A stretch of 64,000 nucleotides of DNA from Albibacterium profundi (lineage in GTDB: Bacteria > Bacteroidota > Bacteroidia > Sphingobacteriales > Sphingobacteriaceae), in contig NZ_JBBVGT010000001.1 in the NCBI RefSeq assembly GCF_042159835.1, forward strand, positions 62,001 through 126,000. The letters run 5' to 3'. A model generated the notes under the pieces. It ran no database searches. It saw only the letters and a list, made by a program, of their open reading frames with translations, and had not been told where the DNA came from. Below are positions 9,369-17,099 of this stretch, one piece after another. A program made the position numbers and the translations under genes. Position 1 is the stretch's first letter; every line of letters begins with the position of its first letter.

Positions 9369-10473
9369 AGACCGATTTAAAAAACTCTAATCTTAATTTT
9401 TCCTTAGTATTAATGTCAATCAATGGCGCCACCAATTCCTTTGAAACTACCTTATCTTTCCAATCATTTATAAATTCTTCAATTTCCAAAATGAACCTCT
9501 TCACCGACTCTTTATTGTTGTCGATTTCAAGTACAAATGGCCTTCCTGACAAATCATCGTCCCTATGGGCAATGATCACAGGAAGTCCCGCTGCTAAATA
9601 TTCTCGGGTTTTCAATGAACATGCAACATTCATATTTTTCCGATATAGGGCTAAAGTTCCGACACCAATATCCATTCGTAGATACAAATCATTAAGTGCC
9701 TCTTTTTTTAGAAATCCATATTCAAAAAAGTTCTTTAATTGTGGATATGATTCATCAAGTTTGGGACCCACTAAATGAAAATTAAAATCAGGTAAAAGTC
9801 TAGCCATCTGATAATAATGATCGACTCCATGCCATAACAACCCAGGTGAGCCGACAAATATTAAATTTGGTGGTTCCACAGAAGAAGCTTTGGTACTTTT
9901 CTTTCTATTCAACGCATTAAAATCATAACCATTAGTTATAGTGATCGACTTAATATTAGGGTTAAGACTTTGATAATACTTCCTAATTTCGTCAGTCACA
10001 CCAATAACACCATCAATATTTTGGCCAATTTTCTTTTCACCGATGTTATTCAAAAATTTCCCAACAACTGAGCCGGAGGCTTTTAGTTCTTCTCGGACTA
10101 GTGTATTTCCCTCTATAATTACTTTAAAATCCCTAAGAATAAAATCGAGACCAGGAAACCAAGTCATAGCTCTCATGTATACTATATCGGGTTGATATCG
10201 TTTTAAAGATTTTTTAATGTTTATCACGTTAGCAATTTGTCTCAATAATGAGATTATATTCGAATTTCTTTTTAAAGACTTGGATAGTAATATATCGAAC
10301 TGAACAATATCAAAATCGGCTTGAATTGGAGTGCTATAATTAACCGAAAACGGTATAGAAAAGAACTTGACACTATGTCCCAATTTTTTCCATATATTAT
10401 ATTGCATTATGTGTTTAGTTCGAACTCCAGAATCAGTGAACATATCCACTTGAGTTAAATAAGCTACTCTCAT
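9355..10473 (-). CDS. Family 4 glycosyltransferase
   Basis: A 372-residue GT-B protein opening MRVAYLTQVDMFTDSGVRTK. The N-terminal acceptor domain reaches about residue 170; the C-terminal donor domain contains PNLIFVGSPGLLWHGVD (the loop preceding the nucleotide-binding helix) and CSLKTREYLAAGLPVIIAH, a version of the GT4 EX7E segment. The gene overlaps the wzy-like gene by 14 bp and follows the flippase by 19 bp. It is expected to work at the cytoplasmic side of the membrane on the lipid-linked repeat unit. Sugar specificity is not visible. Confidence 0.85.
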   Translation of the reverse strand: MRVAYLTQVDMFTDSGVRTKHIMQYNIWKKLGHSVKFFSIPFSVNYSTPIQADFDIVQFDILLSKSLKRNSNIISLLRQIANVINIKKSLKRYQPDIVYMRAMTWFPGLDFILRDFKVIIEGNTLVREELKASGSVVGKFLNNIGEKKIGQNIDGVIGVTDEIRKYYQSLNPNIKSITITNGYDFNALNRKKSTKASSVEPPNLIFVGSPGLLWHGVDHYYQMARLLPDFNFHLVGPKLDESYPQLKNFFEYGFLKKEALNDLYLRMDIGVGTLALYRKNMNVACSLKTREYLAAGLPVIIAHRDDDLSGRPFVLEIDNNKESVKRFILEIEEFINDWKDKVVSKELVAPLIDINTKEKLRLEFFKSVYEDQ

Positions 10474-10492
10474 TTTACAAATTAAATAAAGA

Positions 10493-11770
10493 TTATATTT
10501 TTTTTAAAGCTACTAGGTATAACACGTAGGTAAAAGCACCGTAGGTTACACTAGTTGTAACCACATATAGTTGTAAAAATGCATCCAAAGACATTGAAAA
10601 ATGATGCGCTATAATAAAACACATACTATTTACTACAAATATTACGAATTGCAACAGAAACATCAACTTTTGCTTTTCAAATGCCAAAGTAATTGTACTC
10701 AGTGGAACAAATATACTCCGAAAAAAAAACAATGGTAACATTGCTCTAGCAATACTTCCTGCAATTCTCCATTCCTCACCAAACAAAAACGCGAATAAGT
10801 CCTCTACAAAAAAAAACATTACAAAGAAAAATGGCAATGATATATATAATAACTTCTTGAAAGTTGTCAAAAACTCGTTCCGTGCACTTCGATTTTCTTT
10901 GGCACATTCTGTACATAGTTGAAAGAATAGCTGACTAACGTTATTACTTATTAGAGACAATGGAACATTTAAATATCGATAACTATAAGAATAATACCCA
11001 AGCTGACCAACTCCATACATACCAGAAATAAAGAAATTGTTCATACTAACACCTATCGAATTAAGCAATATTCCCCACGTAGATATAATCGGAAAATCCT
11101 TGTATTTTTTGGCGTTAAAGACCATCCGTTTTATAGATATTTGCTTGAACAAATATCGGTAATTAAAGAACTCTCTAAGCAGTCTTATGTTTCCAAAGAT
11201 ATTTGACACAAACAGTCCGTAAAGTAACCCTCCTTTTGTTAAACCAAGAATTCCGAAAAATATTTGCGAAATGGTATTTGAAAGAGATCTTACAACATTG
11301 GATTGAGCTATAGTTTTAAATTTTTTTAAACGAATAGAAAAGTTAGTTAAAATATTATATATACCAGATACGAGAGCCACTAATGGAATAAAAATGAACC
11401 ACTTCCCAAGTGCCTCTGCATTTAAAATAACAAGAATTTTATCTTTGAAAATAACAAAAAGGATTAAAAGTAAAATGGTTATTGAGACAGAAGATAAAAA
11501 AGCAAAAAAAGAGATGTTAATAGCATCTTTATGTCGTTTGGGAATTGGGATAGCGAATTCGTATCTTAAGTTTATTATTGACGTTAATATAAGACAAAAA
11601 GCATTGAAGATTGCTAAAACCCCAAAATCCTCCGGAGAATAAAATCTAACTAAAACTATGCTACCAAGTAATGGAATACCTTGTGAAATAATACTGCCTG
11701 ATATTAAGACAAGAAAATTTTTATTAAAATCGGACTTAAATATCCCTTTAAAGCGTCCTTTTAACGACAT
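10493..11770 (-). CDS. wzx: Wzx-type oligosaccharide flippase (MOP superfamily)
   Basis: A 425-residue protein with about twelve hydrophobic helices, opening with the short cytoplasmic MSLKGRFKGIFKSDFNKNFL, then LVLISGSIISQGIPLLGSIVL, and the polysaccharide-synthase pattern YSPEDFGVLAIFNAF at the end of the first helix pair. This is the MATE/MOP fold of lipid-linked oligosaccharide flippases. Its partners Wzy, Wza and Wzc are in the same operon, giving a Wzx/Wzy-dependent export pathway. It lies 2 bp downstream of wbpB. No priming phosphoglycosyl transferase is found in the window, so that enzyme must be encoded elsewhere. Confidence 0.88.
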   Translation of the reverse strand: MSLKGRFKGIFKSDFNKNFLVLISGSIISQGIPLLGSIVLVRFYSPEDFGVLAIFNAFCLILTSIINLRYEFAIPIPKRHKDAINISFFAFLSSVSITILLLILFVIFKDKILVILNAEALGKWFIFIPLVALVSGIYNILTNFSIRLKKFKTIAQSNVVRSLSNTISQIFFGILGLTKGGLLYGLFVSNIFGNIRLLREFFNYRYLFKQISIKRMVFNAKKYKDFPIISTWGILLNSIGVSMNNFFISGMYGVGQLGYYSYSYRYLNVPLSLISNNVSQLFFQLCTECAKENRSARNEFLTTFKKLLYISLPFFFVMFFFVEDLFAFLFGEEWRIAGSIARAMLPLFFFRSIFVPLSTITLAFEKQKLMFLLQFVIFVVNSMCFIIAHHFSMSLDAFLQLYVVTTSVTYGAFTYVLYLVALKKI

Positions 11771-11772
11771 TA

Positions 11773-12789
11773 TTATTGGTTATATATTCTCTCTATAATC
11801 TCAACCACCTTCATGCCTTCAAGCGCATTAGTTGTAATCGGCCCACGTCCATGTAAGACATCCACAACATTCTCAATTACATAATGGTGATTTGCAGCGG
11901 ATCCTTTATACGCACCATAATCATTCCCTGGGTTTGTGGGTGCCAACTCAGGCATTTCATAATTCTTTATATCGCAAACTTCAACTTTGTCCATATATTG
12001 CCCTCCAATTTTCACAGATCCGTTTTCAGCGATTATAGTCATGGAGCTCTCCAAATTTTGATTCCAAACTGATGTAGAATAATTCAATGATCCCATACCA
12101 CCATTAACGAAATCAAAGCTGATGAAACCGCTATCTTCAAAGTCGGTTAGATCTTTGTGATTATGATCCGCGAACTTTGCCTTGATATTGGTGATGTCAC
12201 CAAAAAGCCAATACATTATATCAATAAAGTGAGAAAATTGAGTGAATAATGTTCCTCCATCTAGATCTTTCTTACCATGCCAACTTTCAGGTTTATAATA
12301 GCGTTCGTCACGATTCCAATAGCAGTTTAGTTGCACCATATATATATTGCCAAGTTTCCCACTACTGATTAACTCTTTAACCCACTCTGATGGCGGTGAA
12401 TAGCGATTTTGCATGACTGCAAAAACCTGTCTATGAACATGAAGCGCTTTGAATATTACCATTTCGGCATCATTCTTTGTTAATGCCATCGGCTTTTCAA
12501 CAACGATGTGTTTTTTTGCATCTAAGGCTTTCATAGCTTGCTCTGCATGAAAACCATTGGGGCTGGCGATATTGATAACATCAATATCGATACCTGATTC
12601 AAGAAGCTCGTCGATCGAGGAAAATAGTGGTACATTAAAGTGGTCTATGCCTAACTCAGATTTCGGCTTAACATCAACTAGTGCTACTAATTCTGCTTCC
12701 TCATTACGAGCGACCATTTCTGCGTGTCGCTTACCGATATGGCCGCAACCTATTATTGCAAACTTTACTTTATTGTTTTCCGCATTCAT
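11773..12789 (-). CDS. wbpB: UDP-N-acetyl-2-amino-2-deoxyglucuronate 3-dehydrogenase (WbpB/WlbA family)
   Basis: A 338-residue Gfo/Idh/MocA enzyme with the N-terminal Rossmann motif in VKFAIIGCGHIGKRHAEM and the catalytic-lysine motif in HIVVEKPMALTKND; the central region has YKPESWHGKKDLDGGTLFTQFSHFIDIMYWL, typical of WbpB/WlbA. The family oxidises C3 of UDP-GlcNAcA to a 3-keto intermediate with tightly held NAD(H), which is recharged by reducing 2-oxoglutarate to 2-hydroxyglutarate. The assignment is supported by the neighbours: its start codon overlaps the wbpD stop by one base, and wbpE and wbpA are just upstream. The close presence of an L-2-hydroxyglutarate oxidase gene fits this cofactor recycling. 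Confidence 0.87.
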   Translation of the reverse strand: MNAENNKVKFAIIGCGHIGKRHAEMVARNEEAELVALVDVKPKSELGIDHFNVPLFSSIDELLESGIDIDVINIASPNGFHAEQAMKALDAKKHIVVEKPMALTKNDAEMVIFKALHVHRQVFAVMQNRYSPPSEWVKELISSGKLGNIYMVQLNCYWNRDERYYKPESWHGKKDLDGGTLFTQFSHFIDIMYWLFGDITNIKAKFADHNHKDLTDFEDSGFISFDFVNGGMGSLNYSTSVWNQNLESSMTIIAENGSVKIGGQYMDKVEVCDIKNYEMPELAPTNPGNDYGAYKGSAANHHYVIENVVDVLHGRGPITTNALEGMKVVEIIERIYNQ

Positions 12790-13367
12790 TATTTTATTCT
12801 ATTTACATTATTATTATCTAATCTATATTCTTGTGCAGTTTCTGGACAAACACCGACTCCCTTTTCGTTAAAAGTCAGCCGATGTCCGTACTCACTTACC
12901 CATCCTAACTGCTTTGCAGGATTACCTACAACAAGTGCATATGCCGGGATTGTCTTTGTTACAACTGCTCCTGCACCAATAAATGCATACGCACCAATGT
13001 CATGACCGCAAACAATCGTAGCGTTTGCACCAATGGACGCTCCCTTGCCTACACGTGTTTTCGCATATTGTCCTCGACGATTAACAGCACTTCGAGGATT
13101 CGTTACATTCGTGAAGACCATAGACGGTCCTAAAAACACATCATCGTCGCATGTCACACCTTCGTAAATCGATACATTGTTTTGTATTTTGACATTCTTA
13201 CCAAGCACAACACCGGGTGAAACGACAACATTTTGACCTATATTACATTTTTCACCTATCTTGCAATTTGGCATGATATGCGAGAAATGCCATATCTTAA
13301 CATCTTCCCCAATTTCTGCACCTTCATCAACTACTGCAGTTTCATGTACAAAATAATTTTCTGCCAT
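12789..13367 (-). CDS. wbpD: UDP-2-acetamido-3-amino-glucuronate N-acetyltransferase (WbpD family)
   Basis: Left-handed beta-helix acyltransferase built on hexapeptide repeats (for example VVDEGAEIGEDVKIWHFSHI and GKNVKIQNNVSIYEGVTCDD). I place the start at the Met opening MAENYFVHETAVVDEG (ATG at 13367), four bases after the wbpE stop, rather than at 13424, because the upstream 19 residues overlap wbpE and lack family similarity. That gives 192 residues, the normal length for WbpD/WlbB. It acetylates the 3-amino group using acetyl-CoA to yield UDP-GlcNAc(3NAc)A, the third modifying step of the pathway encoded here. Confidence 0.9.
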   Translation of the reverse strand: MAENYFVHETAVVDEGAEIGEDVKIWHFSHIMPNCKIGEKCNIGQNVVVSPGVVLGKNVKIQNNVSIYEGVTCDDDVFLGPSMVFTNVTNPRSAVNRRGQYAKTRVGKGASIGANATIVCGHDIGAYAFIGAGAVVTKTIPAYALVVGNPAKQLGWVSEYGHRLTFNEKGVGVCPETAQEYRLDNNNVNRIK

Positions 13368-13371
13368 AGAA

Positions 13372-14505
13372 TTAATATTTAAAAAAGTTAACGATGTTTT
13401 CAATAATATAGTCTTGTACTTCATCTTTCATCTCCGTGTGAATCGGGAAAGAAAGCACTTCTTCGCATAAACGTTCGGCAATTGGAAAATCTCCGGCGTT
13501 ATATCCATAGACACGATAAGCTTCCTGTAGATGCACAGGAATTGGGTAATAAACCATGGAAGGAATACCCTTATCTTGTAAATAGATTTTTAATTCATTT
13601 CTTTTTCCATTTTTTATACGGCAAGTGTATTGGTTATAAACATGTGTAGAATATTCCGCTTTCTTCGGTGTGATGAAGCCATCGATATTAGCGAATGCTT
13701 CGTCATATTTTCTAGCTACTTTTTGACGGGCTGCACTGTAGTCGTTAAGGTATTTTAACTTCACTTCTAAAACCGCTGCTTGCGTTGTATCTAATCGGGA
13801 ATTTACACCGATCGTTTCGTGACGATATTTTTGACGTTGACCATGATTAGCTATGATCTGAAGTGTCTCTCCTAGTTCGGCGTTCTGTGTTAGAAGTGCA
13901 CCACCATCACCAAAACAACCTAAATTTTTAGATGGAAAGAATGATGTTGTACCAACATCACCCACAGTACCCGCAAACGCTTTAGTACCGTCTTTAAAAA
14001 TGTACTCAGCACCCATAGCTTGTGCTGTATCTTCGATAACTGCAAGATTATGTTTTTTGGCGATCGCATTAATCGTCTCCATATTCGAGCACTGACCAAA
14101 AAGATGCACGGGTACGATACCAACGGTCTTTTCAGTAATAATACTTTCTAACTGATCATAATCCAATTCAAATGTATCTTCTTTTACATCAATAAACTTA
14201 GGAACAAGATTAAGCAAAGCTATTACTTCTACTGTGGCAATGTAAGTAAAAGCAGGAACGATAACTTCATCCCCTGGTTTGAAACCTAAACCCATCATAG
14301 CAATCTGCAACGCATCAGTTCCATTACCACATGTCACCGCACGAGTTACTTTGTTATACTCTTGAAGACTCTTTGCAAAACTTTTGACTTGTGGGCCATT
14401 GATGTAAGCCACTCCTTCTACTGCGCTTAGTAGCGCTTGATCAATCTCGGGTTTTATTTTCAAATATTGACTTTTCAAGTCAACCATTTGTATCGGTTCA
14501 TTCAT
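13372..14505 (-). CDS. wbpE: UDP-2-acetamido-2-deoxy-3-oxo-glucuronate aminotransferase (WbpE, DegT/DnrJ/EryC1 family)
   Basis: A 377-residue PLP-dependent aminotransferase. The lysine that forms the Schiff base lies in TSFFPSKNLGCFGDGGALL, and TCGNGTDALQIAMMGLGFKPGDEVIVP and VIEDTAQAMGA are the family cofactor-site motifs. Length and motifs match WbpE/WlbC. The enzyme transfers the amino group of glutamate to C3 of the keto sugar and releases 2-oxoglutarate, the very oxidant that WbpB uses, so the two steps are cofactor-coupled. The gene is followed after 4 bp by wbpD and preceded by lhgO. Confidence 0.92.
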   Translation of the reverse strand: MNEPIQMVDLKSQYLKIKPEIDQALLSAVEGVAYINGPQVKSFAKSLQEYNKVTRAVTCGNGTDALQIAMMGLGFKPGDEVIVPAFTYIATVEVIALLNLVPKFIDVKEDTFELDYDQLESIITEKTVGIVPVHLFGQCSNMETINAIAKKHNLAVIEDTAQAMGAEYIFKDGTKAFAGTVGDVGTTSFFPSKNLGCFGDGGALLTQNAELGETLQIIANHGQRQKYRHETIGVNSRLDTTQAAVLEVKLKYLNDYSAARQKVARKYDEAFANIDGFITPKKAEYSTHVYNQYTCRIKNGKRNELKIYLQDKGIPSMVYYPIPVHLQEAYRVYGYNAGDFPIAERLCEEVLSFPIHTEMKDEVQDYIIENIVNFFKY

Positions 14506-14528
14506 TATTAATGTGTAAATTAAATTTA

Positions 14529-15728
14529 TTAAATTTTCTCACTGATTGTTTTTCCGATTGCAAGACACGAGGTCGCAGCTGGCGACGGCGCGTTCCTAAC
14601 GTGGATAATATTCTCCGATTCTAAAATATTAAAATCATCAATTAAATTGCCATTTCTATCACAAGCCTGAGCTCTAACACCTGCACCACCCGGAATCAGA
14701 TCATCTTCAGTAATCTCTGGCAGTAGCTTTTGAAGTGCTTTTGTAAATGCAGTCTTGGAAAGAGAACGATATATTTCACCCATGCCTATCCTGCCGAATT
14801 TAGCAACAATCGTCCAAAATCCAGGCCAAGTAAATGTATCTAGTGAATCTTTTAAATTAAAGTCCTTAAACTTATACCCTTCTCGCTTGAATGCCAAGAC
14901 CGCGTTCGGTCCTGCTTCTACTCCTCCTTGAATCATTCTGGTGAAATGGACACCTAAAAACGGAAACTTAGGATCGGGTACTGGATATACTAAATTCTTG
15001 ATTAGATATTCTTTTTCTGGTCGCAATTTATAATATTCACCACGAAATGGAATTATTCTTAGATCATTTTCCGTCTCAGTTAAGTTGGCTACGCGATCTG
15101 ATTGCAAGCCAGCACAAGAAATAATTTTCCTAGTTGAATAGACTTGTTTTGAACTCTCAACCTTATATGCTTGCCCGTCTTTATCGATCTTGATGACTTC
15201 CTCGTTAAATCGTACCTCTGCACCCAATTTTTCAGTTAAAACCTCCCGGAGCTTTTGTGCCATATAAGGATAATCAATGACCCCGGTTTGAGGAACATGA
15301 ATACCCGCTATACCAGCAACATGAGGTTCGAATTCGTTAATTTCCTCACGAGTGATCTTTTTGATATCAGACAAGCCATTCTGAATACCTCTTTCGTAGA
15401 TATTGTTTAGAGCAGGCAGTTCTTCATTTGACGTAGCGACGATAACTTTTCCGCAAATATCGTAAGGCACTTTATGTTCATCTGAGAATTCAATAAGTGA
15501 CCGATAGCCAGAAATACAATTTTGCGCTTTTAAACTCCCAGGTTTATAGTAAATTCCACTATGTATCACACCGCTGTTATGACCCGATTGGTGAGCAGAC
15601 ACCTTGGATTCTTTCTCTAGAATCAATATGGATTTATCGGGGTATTTTAACTTGGTATGGTATGCCGTTGAAAGACCAACGAGACCAGCTCCAATTACAA
15701 TGATCTCATATAAAGCATTAGAGTTCAT
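14529..15728 (-). CDS. lhgO: L-2-hydroxyglutarate oxidase (LhgO family, FAD-dependent)
   Basis: A 399-residue FAD-dependent oxidoreductase of the DAO fold. The dinucleotide-binding motif is in EIIVIGAGLVGLSTAYH (residues about 9-25), and the LhgO/L2HGDH signature HQSGHNSGVIHSGIYYKPGS follows; the C-terminus closes with NIIHVRNAPSPAATSCLAIG. The family oxidises L-2-hydroxyglutarate to 2-oxoglutarate, a metabolite-repair reaction that passes electrons to the respiratory chain. It lies 3 bp after wbpA and 23 bp before wbpE, firmly inside the polysaccharide operon. The likely reason is that WbpB generates 2-hydroxyglutarate when its NADH is reoxidised by 2-oxoglutarate; this link is inference. 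Confidence 0.88.
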   Translation of the reverse strand: MNSNALYEIIVIGAGLVGLSTAYHTKLKYPDKSILILEKESKVSAHQSGHNSGVIHSGIYYKPGSLKAQNCISGYRSLIEFSDEHKVPYDICGKVIVATSNEELPALNNIYERGIQNGLSDIKKITREEINEFEPHVAGIAGIHVPQTGVIDYPYMAQKLREVLTEKLGAEVRFNEEVIKIDKDGQAYKVESSKQVYSTRKIISCAGLQSDRVANLTETENDLRIIPFRGEYYKLRPEKEYLIKNLVYPVPDPKFPFLGVHFTRMIQGGVEAGPNAVLAFKREGYKFKDFNLKDSLDTFTWPGFWTIVAKFGRIGMGEIYRSLSKTAFTKALQKLLPEITEDDLIPGGAGVRAQACDRNGNLIDDFNILESENIIHVRNAPSPAATSCLAIGKTISEKI

Positions 15729-15731
15729 TTT

Positions 15732-17045
15732 TTATAATCTACCGTCAACTAACGAACGGTCTAAACACGCTTTTGTATCGAATATTACTCCGTTATTACG
15801 TTTGATTTTCTGATAATCAAATTCTAAAAATTCGTTATGCGCAACAGCTACTACAACTGCATCATAAACAGTGTTTTCATCTAACTTATTAATAATATCA
15901 ACACCATATTCATGTTTGACTTCACCTGCATCTGCCCATGGATCGTAAATATCAACGTCGAGTCCAAAGGAAATCAACTCATGATAAATATCGACTACAC
16001 GAGTATTACGAACATCTGGGCAATTTTCTTTAAAGGTGATACCCATGATTAAAGCCCGAGAGCCTTTAATCTTATGATCCTTTTGGATCATCAATTTTAC
16101 TACCTTATCAGCGACAAAAGGCCCCATGTTGTCATTAACGCGTCGACCAGACAGAATGACTTGTGGGTGATAACCTAGAGCTTGTGCTTTATGTGCCAAA
16201 TAATATGGGTCAACACCAATACAGTGGCCACCTACTAAACCTGGCTGATACTTCAGGAAATTCCATTTGGTACCTGCGGCTTCTATTACGTCGTTTGTAT
16301 CGATGCCAACTCTGTCGAAAATTAAAGACAGCTCGTTAACAAAGGAGATATTCACATCGCGCTGGGCATTTTCAATGGCTTTTGAAGCTTCTGCAACCTT
16401 AATATTTGGTGCCTTATGTGTTCCTGCTGTAATTATAGACCGATAGAGGTCATCAACGCGATTCGCGATTTCCGGGTTAGATCCAGAAGTCACTTTTTTT
16501 ATCTTCGTTAATGTATTAATCTTATCGCCCGGGTTGATACGCTCTGGTGAATAGCCCGCGAAGAAATCCTTATTAAATTTAAGACCTGACGATTTTTCTA
16601 AAACTGGGACACAGTCTTCTTCTGTACATCCTGGATAAACAGTAGATTCATAAATAACAACATCACCCGATTTAAGAATAGATCCTAACATTTCAGAAGC
16701 TTTGATCAAAGGGGTTAAATCAGGTGCCTTAAACTGGTCAATGGGAGTTGGAACCGTTACAATAAAAGTATTATAATTCTTTAGATCATCTTTGTTTGCT
16801 GAAAAAGACAACCCAGTCTTGCTTTTGCCATTTTTGCTATCTATCACAGTTTTAAGGTCCTCTAAATTCGCTTCCTGAGTTCTATCTTTTCCTCGACTCA
16901 ACTCTTCTACTCTTGATTGATTAATATCAAAACCTAGAACATCATATTTCTTCCCAAATTCGATCGCTAATGGGAGGCCAACATAACCTAAGCCGATCAC
17001 TGCTATTTTAGCATTTTCTATTGTTCCATTACTATTTTTACCCAT
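15732..17045 (-). CDS. wbpA: UDP-N-acetyl-D-glucosamine 6-dehydrogenase (WbpA/TviB family)
   Basis: A 437-residue nucleotide-sugar dehydrogenase, the same length class as WbpA. Motifs: N-terminal Rossmann segment IAVIGLGYVGLPLAIEFGKK; YESTVYPGCTEEDCVPVLE; and the catalytic-cysteine stretch GLVGGHCIGVDPYYLAHKAQ. The GHCIGVDP form with the following SGRRVNDNMG favours the UDP-GlcNAc dehydrogenases WbpA/TviB over WecC. It oxidises C6 of UDP-GlcNAc to the uronic acid with two NAD+. It is the first committed enzyme of the pathway and the first biosynthetic gene after the export genes wza and wzc. Confidence 0.9.
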   Translation of the reverse strand: MGKNSNGTIENAKIAVIGLGYVGLPLAIEFGKKYDVLGFDINQSRVEELSRGKDRTQEANLEDLKTVIDSKNGKSKTGLSFSANKDDLKNYNTFIVTVPTPIDQFKAPDLTPLIKASEMLGSILKSGDVVIYESTVYPGCTEEDCVPVLEKSSGLKFNKDFFAGYSPERINPGDKINTLTKIKKVTSGSNPEIANRVDDLYRSIITAGTHKAPNIKVAEASKAIENAQRDVNISFVNELSLIFDRVGIDTNDVIEAAGTKWNFLKYQPGLVGGHCIGVDPYYLAHKAQALGYHPQVILSGRRVNDNMGPFVADKVVKLMIQKDHKIKGSRALIMGITFKENCPDVRNTRVVDIYHELISFGLDVDIYDPWADAGEVKHEYGVDIINKLDENTVYDAVVVAVAHNEFLEFDYQKIKRNNGVIFDTKACLDRSLVDGRL

Positions 17046-17099
17046 TTTATTAATGATTTTATTGTATTACAAAAGTAAATCTCCAATGTTAACTATATA

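Noticed and set aside
13368..13424. A 19-residue N-terminal extension of WbpD from 13424
   Set aside because: It overlaps the end of wbpE and lacks hexapeptide character; the ATG at 13367 gives the normal family length.
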